Part shown: positions 47,801-60,200 of the stretch, piece by piece
Numbering within the stretch: position 1 is the stretch's first letter
How the letters are laid out: every line of letters starts with the position of its first letter
Source of the DNA: Sodiomyces alkalinus F11
Taxonomy: Eukaryota; Ascomycota; Sordariomycetes; Glomerellales; Plectosphaerellaceae
DNA: 64,000 nucleotides
NCBI RefSeq assembly: GCF_003711515.1
Contig: NW_021167092.1
Location: forward strand, 735,073-799,072
Direction: 5' to 3'
Notes under the pieces: generated by a model
Database searches by the model: none
What the model saw: the letters and a program-made list of their open reading frames with translations, nothing else
What the model was told of the DNA's origin: nothing
Translations under genes and position numbers: made by a program

Positions 47801-50800
47801 GGGAATAGTAACCTTACTTAGGGCACGGAGATTAACCACTATTCGGCCTTTACGTTTCCCGTTTATGGTTCGCTATATAATCAATACTAGAGCTCCGAAT
47901 AGTATAGGCTAAGTCGGTTATTCTATTTGTCCTTATTTATAGAGTTTATTAAGGGTCTTATCTACAAATTACTAGTCGTTACGGCTAAGAGTATATAGCT
48001 TCTAGCTAATCTTCTAATTATACTACCCGTTAACTAAAAGGACCTTTATATACTCCTTAAGAGGTATATCGATACCGCCTTAGTCGGTCTAAACCTTCGG
48101 ATACTTCTTAATAGTCTTACTAAACTAATATATAAACCGGTCGCTATAACGGTAGATCGTTACTCCCTTTTTAGTAGTCTCCGTAGGGGCGTTTAGGCTT
48201 TTAGCGATACCTAGCTTACCTTTAGGAGTAATATACCCCCGGAAAATATTCTTTTTAGCCTTACTAGGCGGTTGTTCTTCTATGCGCTTAAGTAGGATAT
48301 CTCGCGCGTCGTCGCGGTCGGTATACTAATAACTATCCGCTTAGAATAGCTCTATATGATCTAGCTTAATAACTCAAATGACGATTAATAGCCGGTTATC
48401 GGTATTAAAGATAGGTATTATAGATTCGTTATTAAGGATATAGTTTAGGGAGCCCTTTATATCCGGGAAAAGCTCTAGGGAATTAAGGTTAACGTCGGGC
48501 TTATTAATTAGAATGAATCTATACGTTTATAATACGATAACTAAACGCTTAGTAGCCTTAAGTTTCTGTTAGATTCAAGAGCGTTTAGCGAATACCCTTA
48601 TAGCGACCGTTAGACTCTAGCAGGCGCTAATACGAATAGCTTCCTACGTGTTAAGGATATCTAGCCTATTAGGATAGTTAAACTCCTATCCTAGGAGAAA
48701 ACCGGCGTTAAACTTAAGGACGATCTAGGCCCCGATATATTAGCGGCTAATCTTTTTCTTATTACCTACTATACCTCGAACTAGTATAGTAAAGGTAGCC
48801 TATCCTAGGGTCTTTATTAATCCTATACCTTATAATATGGCGCGCTTAGTAGGATTAGTATACTTATCGGGAAATCGACTAAGGAGCTACTAGCTTACTA
48901 TATAGCGGGAGGCGCTTAAGTCGATATAAATATCGAATAGTACGCTTATAAAGGAGCCACGGGCTTAGATCCGGGCGTATATATACCCGTGAGGACTATT
49001 AAAAAGATCCCTAACTTCCTAAATAGCACCGTTAATTAGCGGCGAGTCTTATCCGCTCTACTCCTTTAATCGGTATAGCTAGGAGTAAGTCTTCTTATAT
49101 CGGATAGTCTCTAGATTTAATCTTATAGGCTAATAGTATTTACTATACTCCCGATATACCTAATAGAGATCGGCGTACTTAGGTATAAATCCGGGTGCGT
49201 TAGCGACCTAATATAGTTAGTTATTTTATTCGCTATCCGCGCTATTATTATCCTCGGAGACTATAAAACCCTCGGAGTTCCTATTAATATAGTAGTACTT
49301 AGATTTTATATTAGCTTTATCTCCAGACACGGGCTTAGTAGCGGCTTTTTCGGCGGAGGCGTTAACCTAGTCTTAAGAATAGTCGCGGCGATAGTCTCTG
49401 TATTAGCGATTAGACTATTCGTTAGCGTTATTAATTAGGAGTCGTTAACCCTGATTATTTGTATAACGGTTAGCGTTCGGCGTAGGTAGCGCGCGATTCT
49501 CGCTTTAGCGGCGCTTAGGCGCTAAGCGCTTATTATAATACCACGGCGCGGGTTACTAAACTACTATAATAAGGGGTAAAGCGCTATACGTTCCGCGGTC
49601 CTATTTAGGGAGGCTATATTAGCAAATATAATACTTCTAAACTCCTTAGGTATAGTTCCGGTGCTATTCTAGTATTAGGTTCGCTAGGGAATTTAAGAAA
49701 TCGGCTAACTTTACCTTAGGACCTAGTCGGACTACGCTTATAGCTAGGTTAGCGTTAAGCTTATTTTAAACGATAGATAAAAGCTTTCCCTAGGGTTTAT
49801 CGGTAACCTATACGAGTTAGGCGACCCTATTAGCGAATACGCGGATATTATAGCGGTTTATAATATCTTCTAGGATATGCTTTGCCTTATATAATCGGTA
49901 CTTAGCTTCTTCGCGCGGGAGCCGGAATCGGCTCTCTAAACTATCTTTCTAGTTCTTTAGGGTAGCGTTTTTATTATACTATTCGCGGAGTCTTGACTTT
50001 ATAGTTATTAGCTATTTCGAGGTTTGACTTAGTAAGTAGCGGGAAATACCGCGGGTAAGGGCTTCGCTATACCCGGGGCTTATCCCGGCGTATTACTTTA
50101 TAGTATCCGTGAAACGGAATACATTAATGAAGACTAGCTTAGTATGTTCTATACGGATATCCTAGGTAGCGGTAAAGTATTCCGGCGGGTTAAAGTATCC
50201 GAGGTTATCCGCCTTAAAGCGAACCTAGGTTAATTATAATTATAATCCGCGCTAGAGTTCGCCGATAATAGCTAGTAGGTCCGACTAGCGTATATACGTT
50301 TAGTCTCCGCCTATAGGGGGCGGCTAAGTAGGTATTAAAGGAGGGGGAGGCGTCTTATCCGGCGGTCCGGTGCTTTAGCGGATATTCTAATAGCTAGGTC
50401 CGGGAGCGCTAGATATTATACTCTCGGAGTTAACCGGGTAATCGGCTAAAAAGGCCTAGTTAGGGGCGTTAGATATTTAGCGTTCTATAGCGTTTAAATA
50501 GCGAATAATAGTCTTAGTAAAAGATATATAGGATACGGGCGATTAGTATAAGGAGGATTTACTTAGGGAGTGCGTTAATTCCTCCTCCTTAATTATAGGC
50601 TCCTTATCCGTGGCCATTATAGTAGGACGGATAAGGAGCGAGGCAGGCTTTATTATAGTGAATAACGGTTCCCCTAGCTCTCCCATAATCTTAAGGCGAT
50701 ACCGACTACCTAGCTCTTATATCCTAGGCCCTATTATAATAAGCTAGGCGGAGTTAGGTAGAGTAAAGCTAGTATTAGCGGAGCTAGTACTAGGAAGGCT

Positions 50801-51300
50801 AGTATTAGTAAGGCTAGCGCTAATAAGGCTCCCTCCGATACAGTCGATTAGGTTAGCCTCGGGATCTAGCTCGCCCGTATAGGGAGCAGGACTAACGGTA
50901 AATAGTCGTATAGGTTATTTCCCCTTAATATCGCGGGGTTCTCCTATACCCGTTGGGATCTCCTTATAAGCAGGTTCTTTATTAAGCTATTTTTCGAAGG
51001 CGTTTATAAAGTTATCCGGTCTTTGGATCTATTTCTTTAGGTAGGATATATCGGATATAGACCCCGATTACGAGATTCTTCCTCTTAAGGTTAAGCCGCT
51101 CGCGCCGGCTATCTCTAAAGCGTATACGGCCCTCCTAACTATATTAAGCAGAGCTATATCTTCGGGCGTAAAGAGATTAGTGATAGGGTCCGGGAAATTA
51201 TCTAAGAACTTAATAAGATTTTTCGCGCTTTTAGCGCTTTACGGATAAGGATAATTGTTAAGGAGGTTTACGTCGGTTATAATAGCGGAGCTTTACGTTC
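44840..51300 (-). pseudogene. RIP-degraded gag-pol of G with chromodomain
   Basis: From right to left on the minus strand: gag (about 51150-49450), a protease-like part (about 48950-48850), reverse transcriptase (about 48350-47300), RNase H (about 47050-46650), integrase (about 46350-45400) and a chromodomain. In reverse transcriptase the patch KFAAAFINNIVIA at 47566-47528 corresponds to FIDDIVIA. The integrase has QHPQTNQLSKWKN near 45830-45790. The chromodomain (about 45190-45090) reads AILDKRVTKKGRGKPYIEY, then an LVRWKG-like end. A Lys/Glu-rich helical tail follows to about 44840. Integrase next to chromodomain is the chromovirus hallmark. Stops of TAG/TAA type are dense, so no protein is made. 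Confidence 0.85.
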
Positions 51301-51537
51301 TACGGCGGATTTTTTATTTAGTAGAATTAGTATAATCGCCGAACCTATAGACGAATAGTAGACTATAGTTCTTATATACTCTATACCTTAGTCTAGTAAA
51401 GGAGAGACGTTTTCGCTTAGCGTGCTAATAGTTATATAGTTCCGTCGGTATACTATATATCTATCTAGTTATAAGATATATAGCTTATGTCGAGCGGCGG
51501 TATATAAACCTCGCTCGAAAGCTTAGTTATTACTATT

Positions 51538-51886
51538 TAATATACCCTATCCAGGTACATCTCTGGCTAGCCAGTACTATAGGACCTAGGGCTACTAGGG
51601 TTCTTAATAGCGACCTTTAGGTATAGAAAATAGGGTATAATAAAGGTATCCTTTACTAATCTACAGGCGGGCGTACCGGGAATATATCCTTAGCGAGCCC
51701 CGGACTATCTATTTCTGTATACGACTAGTCTATTCCTAGTCTTCGGGGCTATACGTACGTATAGGGAACCCGGCCCGGGCCCTAAAGGTACGTTTAGGTT
51801 CCGGCCGGCGGGCACTATACGTGCGTATAGTGTCTAGCGCGCGAGGACTATCTATACGTATAGTCCTGCGCTATTCTGGCGTATTA
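51538..51886 (-). repeat. 5' (right) LTR of G
   Basis: 349 bp, beginning on + TAATATACCCTATCCAGG. The 70 bp before it (GCGGCGGTATATAAACCT) resemble the bases before the F right LTR at about 52031-52049. Confidence 0.88.
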
Positions 51887-52072
51887 GTCCGCGCCGTTAA
51901 GGGCGGCTACGCCTAGCACGCTAGTATTCGCTAGTAAACTATATATCTATTTAGTTTTAGTATATATAATTCGCGACCGCTAGTATACTATATACATATT
52001 TAGTCTTAGTATATATAGTCCGCGCCGGGCGGCGGTATATAAACCTTACCTAAAAGCTTAAGTACTACTATT
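51887..52072. other. F leader between G and the F right LTR
   Basis: Starts with the right TSD of G (GTCCG). It contains three related copies of ATATATCTATTTAGTTTTAG-like sequence, at about 51940, 51990 and, further left in F, about 41907. Confidence 0.65.
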
Positions 52073-52394
52073 TAATATACCCTGACTAGGTATATATCTA
52101 GCTAGCTAGTACTCTTAGACCTAGGAGCCAGGCTTTTCTAAAGGGGTAACCTTAGGGTACCGTAAAGGGTAGTAAAATAAGATATCTTCTCTAAGCTAGA
52201 TAGGGGCGTGCCCCCGGGACTTAAGTATTCCACGGGTAAACCCCGTAGAATCCTCGGCTCCTACGTATAGGAACACGGGGGATTCCCCGGTATTCACTAA
52301 TCATACCCTAGGGAAGCTATAGTATACCCTAAAGGTACCTATAGCGTACCCTGTGGTACGCCCTGGTATTCCTAGTAGAATCTAGGGAGTATTA
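52073..52394 (-). repeat. 5' (right) LTR of F
   Basis: 322 bp, ending GGGAGTATTA, followed by the TSD TGGAT (52395-52399). Confidence 0.9.
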
Positions 52395-52399
52395 TGGAT

Positions 52400-54743
52400 T
52401 AACGAGTTACGATATATACGAAACTTAGCCTAGTTATATTATATCCGCGGGATAACCGACTAAAACCTTATAGTATCCTCTGCTAATATACCCTCTTAAT
52501 ATCGACTTATTTAGAGCTAATCTAGTAAACGACGCTCTATTATATAAGGGAAACCGTGGGGTACGAATACTATAGTAGTTAATAGGGATAAAACAGAGTA
52601 CCCTCCTAATCTAGTTAGAACTACGCTACTTATAGAAGTAGTAGTAGGTAGAATCCGCCCGGATTTAGTAGCCGACTATACGGCAGTATTTATAACCACT
52701 ATACTATAGGATAATACCACGTATTAATATATAGAACTCAACGCTAATATCGGCGATAATAATCCTTTACCGAATATACGTTATATATCTAAGTAGTGGG
52801 GAGATAGTCTATTACCTACGACTTTATCTAGTATATCGGGGCCGTTACCATAGTACCGCTACGAATAGACACCGCTGCCGTAGACGTTATTGTCTAACGG
52901 ATTTTCCTAGCTAAAGAACTCCGACGAAGGTTTTGATTTTCTGTATACTTTCCGCCCACTAGTAGATACGGCCGGTATAACACCTATCGATAACAGGTTT
53001 TCTGTATCTAATATTCATATTAGTATTATAGTTAATACTCCTCATAAACGTAGCCTTATTAAGATTCTTCGGTATATGTATAAGGACGTTTTTATAGCTA
53101 CGTTATAGAATATTAGGGTAATAATAGACTAAAATATCGCGTGACGATACAACTAGATATAAAACCACTACTCTGGTAAAGGTAGTAGAGATACGGCCGG
53201 CGGTAAAGGGAATTTACTAGATATACTATGCCCGAAATAGAGATAGCTAGTATTCTTATTAAAGCCTCCTAGACGCTATAGGTTATACCGATGGTATACC
53301 TACCGAAACCGGGCCCTAAACCACCCGGGCTAGGCGAACGCGAAGTCCTGCGTGTAGTCCACGATTTTCGTATTATAAACGTAGCCGTAGAGAGACCTAT
53401 ATACCCCTAATATAATCTAGAGACCGATATCAACTCCGTGTGGTAGGGCTGGCCGATAGTATACTTAAGCTATAACATATTAAACGGTTTCTGGGGTATA
53501 TAGCTAGATAAGGACTCACGATGCCTGTTTCTGGTTATAGGACCTAACGGCATATAGCATTACACCCGTATACTATAAGGCCTATTGGGATTACCTAGCA
53601 CGTACGCTAGGCTCGGCGACCTTGTTTTCGGCGATTTCTGTGATAGAGCTCAATACCTATTTATCCTGGGCTATATACGTGAGTTGCAGATAAGCCTCTT
53701 TATTTATATCGACGATCGGGCTAGTATCGTACCTAAACTCCACCGGTTTACTAGAGAGCGTGGTTAAGCTGCTTAAGACGCAGTTTCGTAGATATACTAT
53801 TTCCCGGTCCCTGGATAGCAGCAAAACCCGGGGCGATATATCTAGGTAGTATCTAGAAATACCTAATATAATGCAGTGGCTGAATACTAGATACGTGGCA
53901 GCTATAGGCACCTTACTATCCTAGGCTATACTAGGGTTTGCCTCTTCTTACGGCGACGACGCCGTGGATACGAAGGAGGACCTAGAGGAGGCGTATAATT
54001 ATAGAGATAGGGGATTTAATACTTTATTTACGGTGTTATAATAGTATTACGGTAATAGAGACGATATATTACCGAGTGTTATCGAGCTACGGGAACCTTT
54101 AAAGGTCTGCCGAGACCTAGATAGTTTCTATTATTATATAGCCTTAGATATACTAATAAAGGATCGTGACAAGCGACGACTATGCCGTATATAGTTCGAT
54201 ATTCGTATATCGGAAAAGGAGGATATTCCTCTACTATAGTACAGGAATATCTAGCCGGGTATACTTGTATAAGAGCCAGCGGATAAACTTAGTAAATCGA
54301 TAGATAAGTTCGACCCTAGATAGCAGGGCCCCTATAGATTATTCTAGGAGCTATCGTTAGTTTCTTAGTAGACTATAGAGTAGCTAAACGGACCGTTAGA
54401 ATTAGTAAATAAGGAAAAATATCGTAAGATTTATATAGCTTACCTTAAGCCTGTTATTTTAAGGCCCTTGTCTTTATGTGACAGGGGTATAACGGAGGAT
54501 AGGATAGATTTAAGGACGCCATAATCGGAGTAGAGTGGTGATCTGCGGATAATAGACCTATAAGCTTCGCCGGTATACTATGTATATAGACTAGTAGAGG
54601 AAGATAAGCAGTAGCTAATCCATAGGATATAAGGGCACGGCAGTTTCTATGTCTTATAGCAGTTTGTGCGAGAGTTTAGGTCTATGTTATAGACAGTTGA
54701 TGCAAGCAGATCAGGGGCGATCTGCTATTAAGTTAGGTAGTGC
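52400..54743 (+). pseudogene. Reverse transcriptase and integrase C-terminus of H
   Basis: 52400-53200 is degraded coding sequence. Reverse transcriptase is read at about 53280-53770: MVYLPKPGPKPPGLGE, then VVHDFRIINVAVERPIYP, GLPSTYARLGDLVFG, and IYIDDRAS at the catalytic position (about 53700-53725). From about 54150 the frame reads KDRDKRRLCRIQFDI, then a DPRQQGPYRLFQEL-like part at about 54310-54350. That resembles the C-terminal end of a Gypsy integrase. Only about 350 bp lie between these two parts, where RNase H and the integrase core normally need well over 1 kb. H therefore appears internally deleted. The region ends at the 3' LTR. Confidence 0.7.
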
Positions 54744-54870
54744 TATAGGGTCTATTATATACCCTGCGACAGATCTGCTATATATTATAGACTCTATAGT
54801 CCTGCAGCTTAGCTATCTAGTCTTCCTCCTATATAGTCTTATCTATGCGAGTGTACTATTAGGACTATTA
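54744..54870 (+). repeat. 3' LTR of H
   Basis: 127 bp, starting TATAGGGTCTAT. It equals the split 5' LTR base for base apart from C-to-T and G-to-A changes in the left part (TGTGGGGCCTGT at 20995). Confidence 0.82.
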
Positions 54871-55065
54871 AGACTATAGTCTTGTCGGTTACGTAACGGG
54901 CCGGATTACTAAGATTATAATCCGGGTAGACGCTTGCAGAATCTGCACTATATAAAATACGGTAGTAGCGGTTCCCTAACGGTCCGACACAGTTATAATT
55001 ATATATAATTGCCTTAATTAAATTCAACCTATTTTGTAACGAGTTTAACTACGCTTTATCTAATA
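54871..55065 (+). repeat. Remainder of the I3 5' LTR
   Basis: Continues the LTR interrupted at 20994, AGACTATAGTCTTGTCGG to TTTATCTAATA, and aligns with 8526-8720. Confidence 0.85.
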
Positions 55066-55139
55066 ATTTAGAGTCTTACTTACTAAGTAAACAACCTACC
55101 CTTTTACCTTTACTACTACCGATTTAAGAAGCTATCTAG

Positions 55140-55354
55140 TGTGAACGACTAGTTATAGGTTATAGCACTAAGTAAGGTCGTAATAATAGATTATCTAGAA
55201 CTAAGGAAGGAAGAAGGAAAAAGGAGAAAAGTCTATAACGCTAGGCTAGCTATAAGATAGCGATGACTTAGCGATATAGGTCCGTTAACTAAGCGCGTAG
55301 TTAGGAAGATCCGGAGTATAGCTGGATCCTCTATATCGGGGTTAACCTGTAATA
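55140..55354 (-). repeat. 3' (left) LTR of J
   Basis: 215 bp. Starts TGTGAACGACTAG on +, where the partner reads TATAAACGACTAG, a RIP-type difference. It contains the A-rich block GGAAGGAAGAAGGAAAAAGG. Confidence 0.92.
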
Positions 55355-55599
55355 CTATCCCCCCCCTCTCCCTCCGGAGGTTATATAACCGCGCGTTACC
55401 GTTATAGTTCGGCTCCCCCTTATATCGCGGTAATAAAGGAATAATCGCGTCCTTTTATCTTACTGCGCCCTTACCTGAATATTAAAGAAATCTTAGGTTC
55501 CCTACTAACTTTTATTTACGTGCCCGAAATAGTAATATAGGCCTCCCTCGCATAGATACTATCCGTAGATATATCGGCCCTGTTTTCCTTATAGGCCCT

Positions 55600-57090
55600 C
55601 TCTTCCTCTATTCCCCTCCCTACCTTTAATAATAATAATAATAGTAATAGTAATTCTGTATATACTTATTCTTCCTTATAGCGACGATTCCTCTAATATC
55701 TCCCGTCCTTAGATAATAATAGTAATACTCGGTTAGTTTAAGAGTTCTCCGTCTAAGGTAAGCCGTCTCTCGCTCACGATGTTTTTATTAAAAACCCTTT
55801 ACTAACTTATATTATTTTTATAGACGGCTTTAGCCCCCGGCGATAATAGGGGTAATAATAATAATAAGTATACCGCCGATAACGATATAGGTATAACGCT
55901 TTTATATCCTAAGTCGATACTAACTATATAATCGTTCGTGTTATCGCCTTTACTACAACCTAAGAAGAAGAAATTGGTAGGTCGTTAGCCTCCTACGTAC
56001 CCTCCCGGTAGTATTTATACTAAGCCGTGCCTCCCTTATACGCGCGATATCGTTAATAGGAAGTATAAGCGCTTTTATCGTAGCTAGACTAATTAGGGGA
56101 AGAAACACTATATATACTCTATAAAGATATACCGGTATACTCCTCTCCTAGCGTACCTTAAAGGCCACGCGTAGAGGTTATTTAAGACGGCTACCCTTAT
56201 TAGCGACGATAATAAGAACGCCCTTATAAGACTTCCTCCCCTTAAAAGGTCGCGATAGTATCGCTAACTCTTCTTTTAGGAGTAAGAACCGTATCTTAAC
56301 GCCTACGCGGTATTTTAGAATACCCTTATAGCTAAGGAAGCGATAACGGCGATATTACTTATAGCTATATATCCCGCGGAGGCTCCCGGTATAGTAATCG
56401 CGCTAGCCCCTCCTCCTCCTCCCTAAGAGGTCTCAGAAGTAGTAGCACCGTAGTTAGCCTCGCTGCATTTTCCTAAGGTCGTTAATAAGGTAGCTAAACT
56501 AGCCTTATTTCCTCCGGTAATAAAGGTTATTAATAAGGTAGTTACGCTAAACTCTTCTCCTCCCTTAAAGCCCGTAGAAAAGATAGCCTCGGGACTAAAT
56601 ATATCGCTTACGGAGGAGGTTATTATTAGGGCGGAAGAGCTAGCCTTATCTCCTCCTTATAAGGTTATAGGTAAGGTAATAGTTTTAGGCCTAGTCCCTC
56701 CTAATATTATAGCGGAAGAGAACGCGTATCCTACTACTCCTACTCCCTTATCGGGGTTAATATTATCGGATAAAGACTTTAGGCGCCTTAGTCTTATAAA
56801 GCTAAAGGACTATACTCGGCTATTTAAAGAGATACTTATACTCTGTCGCGTTAATATTATAATTTCCGAACTCTAATAATATATAGAGTATAGGTAGGCT
56901 TTTACGCTTACGGGTAAAACTATTATTAGCGCGGTTATAATCCCCGATAATAGCGATAATAAAAATAATAATAAGGTTAAAGAGACAGACTCCGATTTAT
57001 AGCGGGGCGATAAGGGTAAGACTTTTACGGAAGTTAATAATCCCGATGATAGCGATTGTAAAGCCGAGGATATTAATCTAGGCTTATATT
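55600..57090 (+). pseudogene. Opposite-strand reading frame of J, function unknown
   Basis: A + frame of nearly 500 codons, antisense to the J transcript and converging on the end of pol. Its interruptions are TAG/TAA in Gln-like positions. The other frames across it carry many more stops. Landmarks: PCLPYTRDIVNRKYKRFYR (about 56025-56085), LLAYLKGHA (about 56145-56172), a Pro-rich run APPPPP (about 56404-56424), Val/Pro/Glu-rich linkers, KLKDYTRLFKEILILC (about 56800-56850) and an acidic Asp/Asn-rich end (56950-57085). I recognise no domain. An antisense third frame is known from some plant Gypsy elements. Whether this is comparable is inference. Confidence 0.55.
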
Positions 57091-57259
57091 AAACGTGGCT
57101 AAGGCGTAAGGCCTATCCGGCCTAAACTAAATCCGATTTTTACTCCCTTCTAATTATTACGATATAATTATTTATATATTGGTTCCTATATCGTAATAGC
57201 GCGAAGGTATTTAACGGGCTATTATTTATTATTACTAAGCCGAATTTCCCCTTAAACTT

Positions 57260-60200
57260 ATTAAGTACCCGTGTTTACGGTAATAGTTCTAGAGGTTTCT
57301 ATATAGGCTTATAGTATCCTATATATTATACTAGTACTTCACGTCTTAATCACCTACCTCGCCTTTTCGTCCTCGCGTAGAGAATTTCCTTAACTTCCTA
57401 TTCTTTACTATCGGTTACTTCTTAAATAAGCGGTAGTTAAGGGTCGTTTACTACCTATCCCGGAAAGGGGTTATCGCCCGCGCGATATAATACGTCTATA
57501 TAGAATTAAGGGTAGATTTACGATAGTATAGTAAGCTTAATTATATATAGGCTAATTACCTTTATGACTCGGTATTTACGATAAAGCTAGTCGAGTTTTT
57601 ATAATAATAGCGGAGTTAAATAGTTAGCTAATAATAGCTAAACTAAGTCGTTAACCTTAAAACGCTTAGCCGGTATACGATATTAGTGAGTAGACTCCTT
57701 ATTCTTAAGCTATATTAATATAATTATAGCCTAGGCGAACTTAGTCGCTTCTTATAAGCGGCGTAGTAGGTTATAGGCCGCTCATACTCTAGGTTCTAAA
57801 AGGGGCTCCTCGGTTATCTAAATCGGATTAATATAATAGCTATATTCTAAGAAAAAAGGACTAAACCCTATTATAGAGCTCTCGCGGTTATTTAGGGCCA
57901 ATTATACCGCGGGTAATAGGCGATCCTAGGTATCCTAAGCATACTAGATAAAGGCTTATAAATAAGCTTATACTTCTTAGTTTGTACACTTTATTACTTT
58001 ATCGGTCTAGGGGTAATATACCGTGCTAAGCTTACACGATATCCGTATAGGCTCGTAAAAGTACTTTTAGAACCTATTTATTTAGTTTAAGCCTTAGTTA
58101 CCAATAATCGACCTAAGTATTCTATAAAACAAGCAATACTAGTATAGGAACTATTCTGTATAAGCTTCGAGTTTTATTGTCTTTATCGCTTCTAATATTA
58201 TAGCCTTAGTTAGACGGTCTATAATAATCTAAAGGTAGCGCGCCTTCTTCTCGCCGGCTAGTAGTAGGTCCGTTATAAAGTCTATTAATAGGTCGCTCCG
58301 TATTGATTCTAGTACCGGGAGGGGGGGTAAAAGGCCTTATTTTATATTTCTCTATATATACCCCTTTCCGTAGACGTTATAGTTCCGGATAAATTATCGG
58401 ATATCCTTATTTATCCTCGGCTAGAAGAAGCGACGCGCTATTAAGGCGATAGTATTTTCGTGTCCGGGGTATCCGCCGATTACTAAGTCGTGAATTAATT
58501 AGATAATCCTCCCTTATAATATTAACCCTTTAATAGACCTAGGCACCTAAATTCGGTCACGGAATAATAATAACCCGGTCGTAAAGACTAAGTACTCGGC
58601 TATTTATAGCTTTAATTCTAATAAAAGTAAGAACTATTATTCTTCTTCGGTAACTATAGATAGGGCTCCTTAATATTATTTATTAGTTATAAGCGTTTTA
58701 TCCTATAATCGCTATAGCTTTTAGTCCGTATTAAAGATTATTTAACCGCTATTAATATAGCGAATACTAGGTAGAATCACGGTATCGGGAATTAATCGAC
58801 TATAATAAGATTACTCCTATTTATCTATTATATTTTAGGGCTTATCTTACTATTAATATAAAAGGGTATCCGTTATCGCGTTATCCTTTCCCTTCCGATA
58901 CTCGAGTATAAAGTTAAACTATATAAGCTTACCGGCCTATTAGCTTTATCGCTTAGTAAGCGTTCGCTTAGTTATAAAGTATTTAAGGGCTTTATAATTA
59001 GAGAGGACTATAAACTACCTATAACTAATAAGCTTAGCCCGTTATATTATTAAATAACTTATAATCGCTAGTATTTCCTCATTATGGATTAAATAGTTAT
59101 ATTCCGCTTTATTAAGTTTACGAGAGTAATATACGACTATATAACGATTTCCGTCCGCGTCTTCTTATATTAAACTACCCTTAAAGGTAAACCCGGAGTA
59201 ATCTATCTGAATAAATATCTTATTTACTAGGTGCTACTATGATAGTATTAGTCCTTCTTAGAACCTCGCCTTTAGCTCGCGAAAGGCCGCTTTTTCTTTA
59301 GATCCCTATTAAAAGGTATAGTCTTTCTTAGTTAATACTATTAACGGGGCTAAGATCCCCGAAAAATCTTTAATTAAGTTTCGGTAATAATTTATAAACC
59401 CTAAAAAGCTTCGCACGCCTTTAACCGTTATATACGCTTCTTACTCGCGAATAGCTTATAACTTCTTTAGATCATAAGATACGCTTTTCCCCGCGGTAAT
59501 TATAAATCCTAGGTACTTTATTATTTTTACGCTAAACTCGTACTTTAACGGATTTAGGTTTAGGCTAGTATCCGCGAGCGCGCGGAGTACCTATTTTACC
59601 TTCGCCTTATAATCGGCCCGACTCCTACTAAAGTAGACTAGGATATCGTCGATATAAGCAGTAATAAAGTTATTTAGGAAGCGTTATAGTATTTGATTAA
59701 TATATTATTAGAAAGTCGCGGGAGCCTTACTTAGGCCGAATAGGTAGATAAGCTATTTAAAAAGCCTAAACCGAGGTCGGAATATAGTCATATATTCGTG
59801 TCCTAGGGTAATCCTAATCTTATAGAAAGCGGCGATTACGTTAAGCTTCGTAAACTATTTTACTTAGCTTAGGTTTTATAGTATCTTAGCGATTAGGGGA
59901 AATAGATAATAGTCTTACTTAATAATCGTGTTTAATACTTAATAATCATAATAGAATTAAAGTCCTCCGCCTAGCTTTCTTATAAAGAGGATAGGAGCCG
60001 CGGCTTCCGAACTACTAGCACGGATAAATCCCTTATCTATTAGGTCGGTAAATATTTTCTATAATACTAGGAGTTCTTCTCTTAATATATTATAGAGTAG
60101 CCCCTAAAAAAGCGATAATTCTTTACTATTATTTCCGGGTATAAGGTTTACCTTATAATCGACTCCTAATTAGTATAGCGGTAATTAATTAGCCTTATCG

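Larger units (their letters stand above)
41937..51886 (-). mobile_element. Chromodomain Gypsy (chromovirus) element G with accessory frame
   Basis: 9950 bp, perfect TSD GTCCG (41932-41936, 51887-51891), ends TGATATACCC and GGCGTATTA. The LTRs are 339 bp (left) and 349 bp (right). On the minus strand the order is gag, protease, reverse transcriptase, RNase H, integrase, chromodomain, accessory frame. Chromodomains in this group bind methylated histone H3 and steer integration to heterochromatin, in keeping with its nested position. It is longer than the 6-8 kb usual for chromoviruses because of the extra frame. Confidence 0.9.
37486..52394 (-). mobile_element. Gypsy-like LTR element F, about 5 kb without its insert, no gag-pol seen
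   Basis: Equal 322-bp LTRs (37486-37807, 52073-52394) and the perfect TSD TGGAT (37481-37485, 52395-52399). Ends are TAATAT...TATTA (TGATA...TATCA before RIP), like those of G. Removing G and one TSD leaves about 4955 bp. The interior holds a long minus-strand frame (about 37950-39890) homologous to the accessory frame of G. It also has GA-rich repeats and sequence next to the right LTR that resembles the G leader. I find no reverse transcriptase, integrase or protease in it. A non-autonomous partner of the G family is the likeliest reading. Confidence 0.8.
20995..54870 (+). mobile_element. Gypsy-type LTR retrotransposon H, host to four nested insertions
   Basis: The LTRs are 127 bp each. 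The 5' LTR is 20995-21024 plus 27247-27343 (split by B), starting TGTGGGGCCTGTC. The 3' LTR is 54744-54870, starting TATAGGGTCTAT, its RIP-mutated counterpart. The 4-bp TSD is AGAC (20991-20994 and 54871-54874). Its own sequence totals about 6.3 kb: 20995-21024, 27247-27429, 33360-34542, 35052-37485 and 52400-54870. The coding order is gag, protease, reverse transcriptase and integrase C-terminus on +. It is nested within I3 and holds B, D, a SINE and F. Confidence 0.8.
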
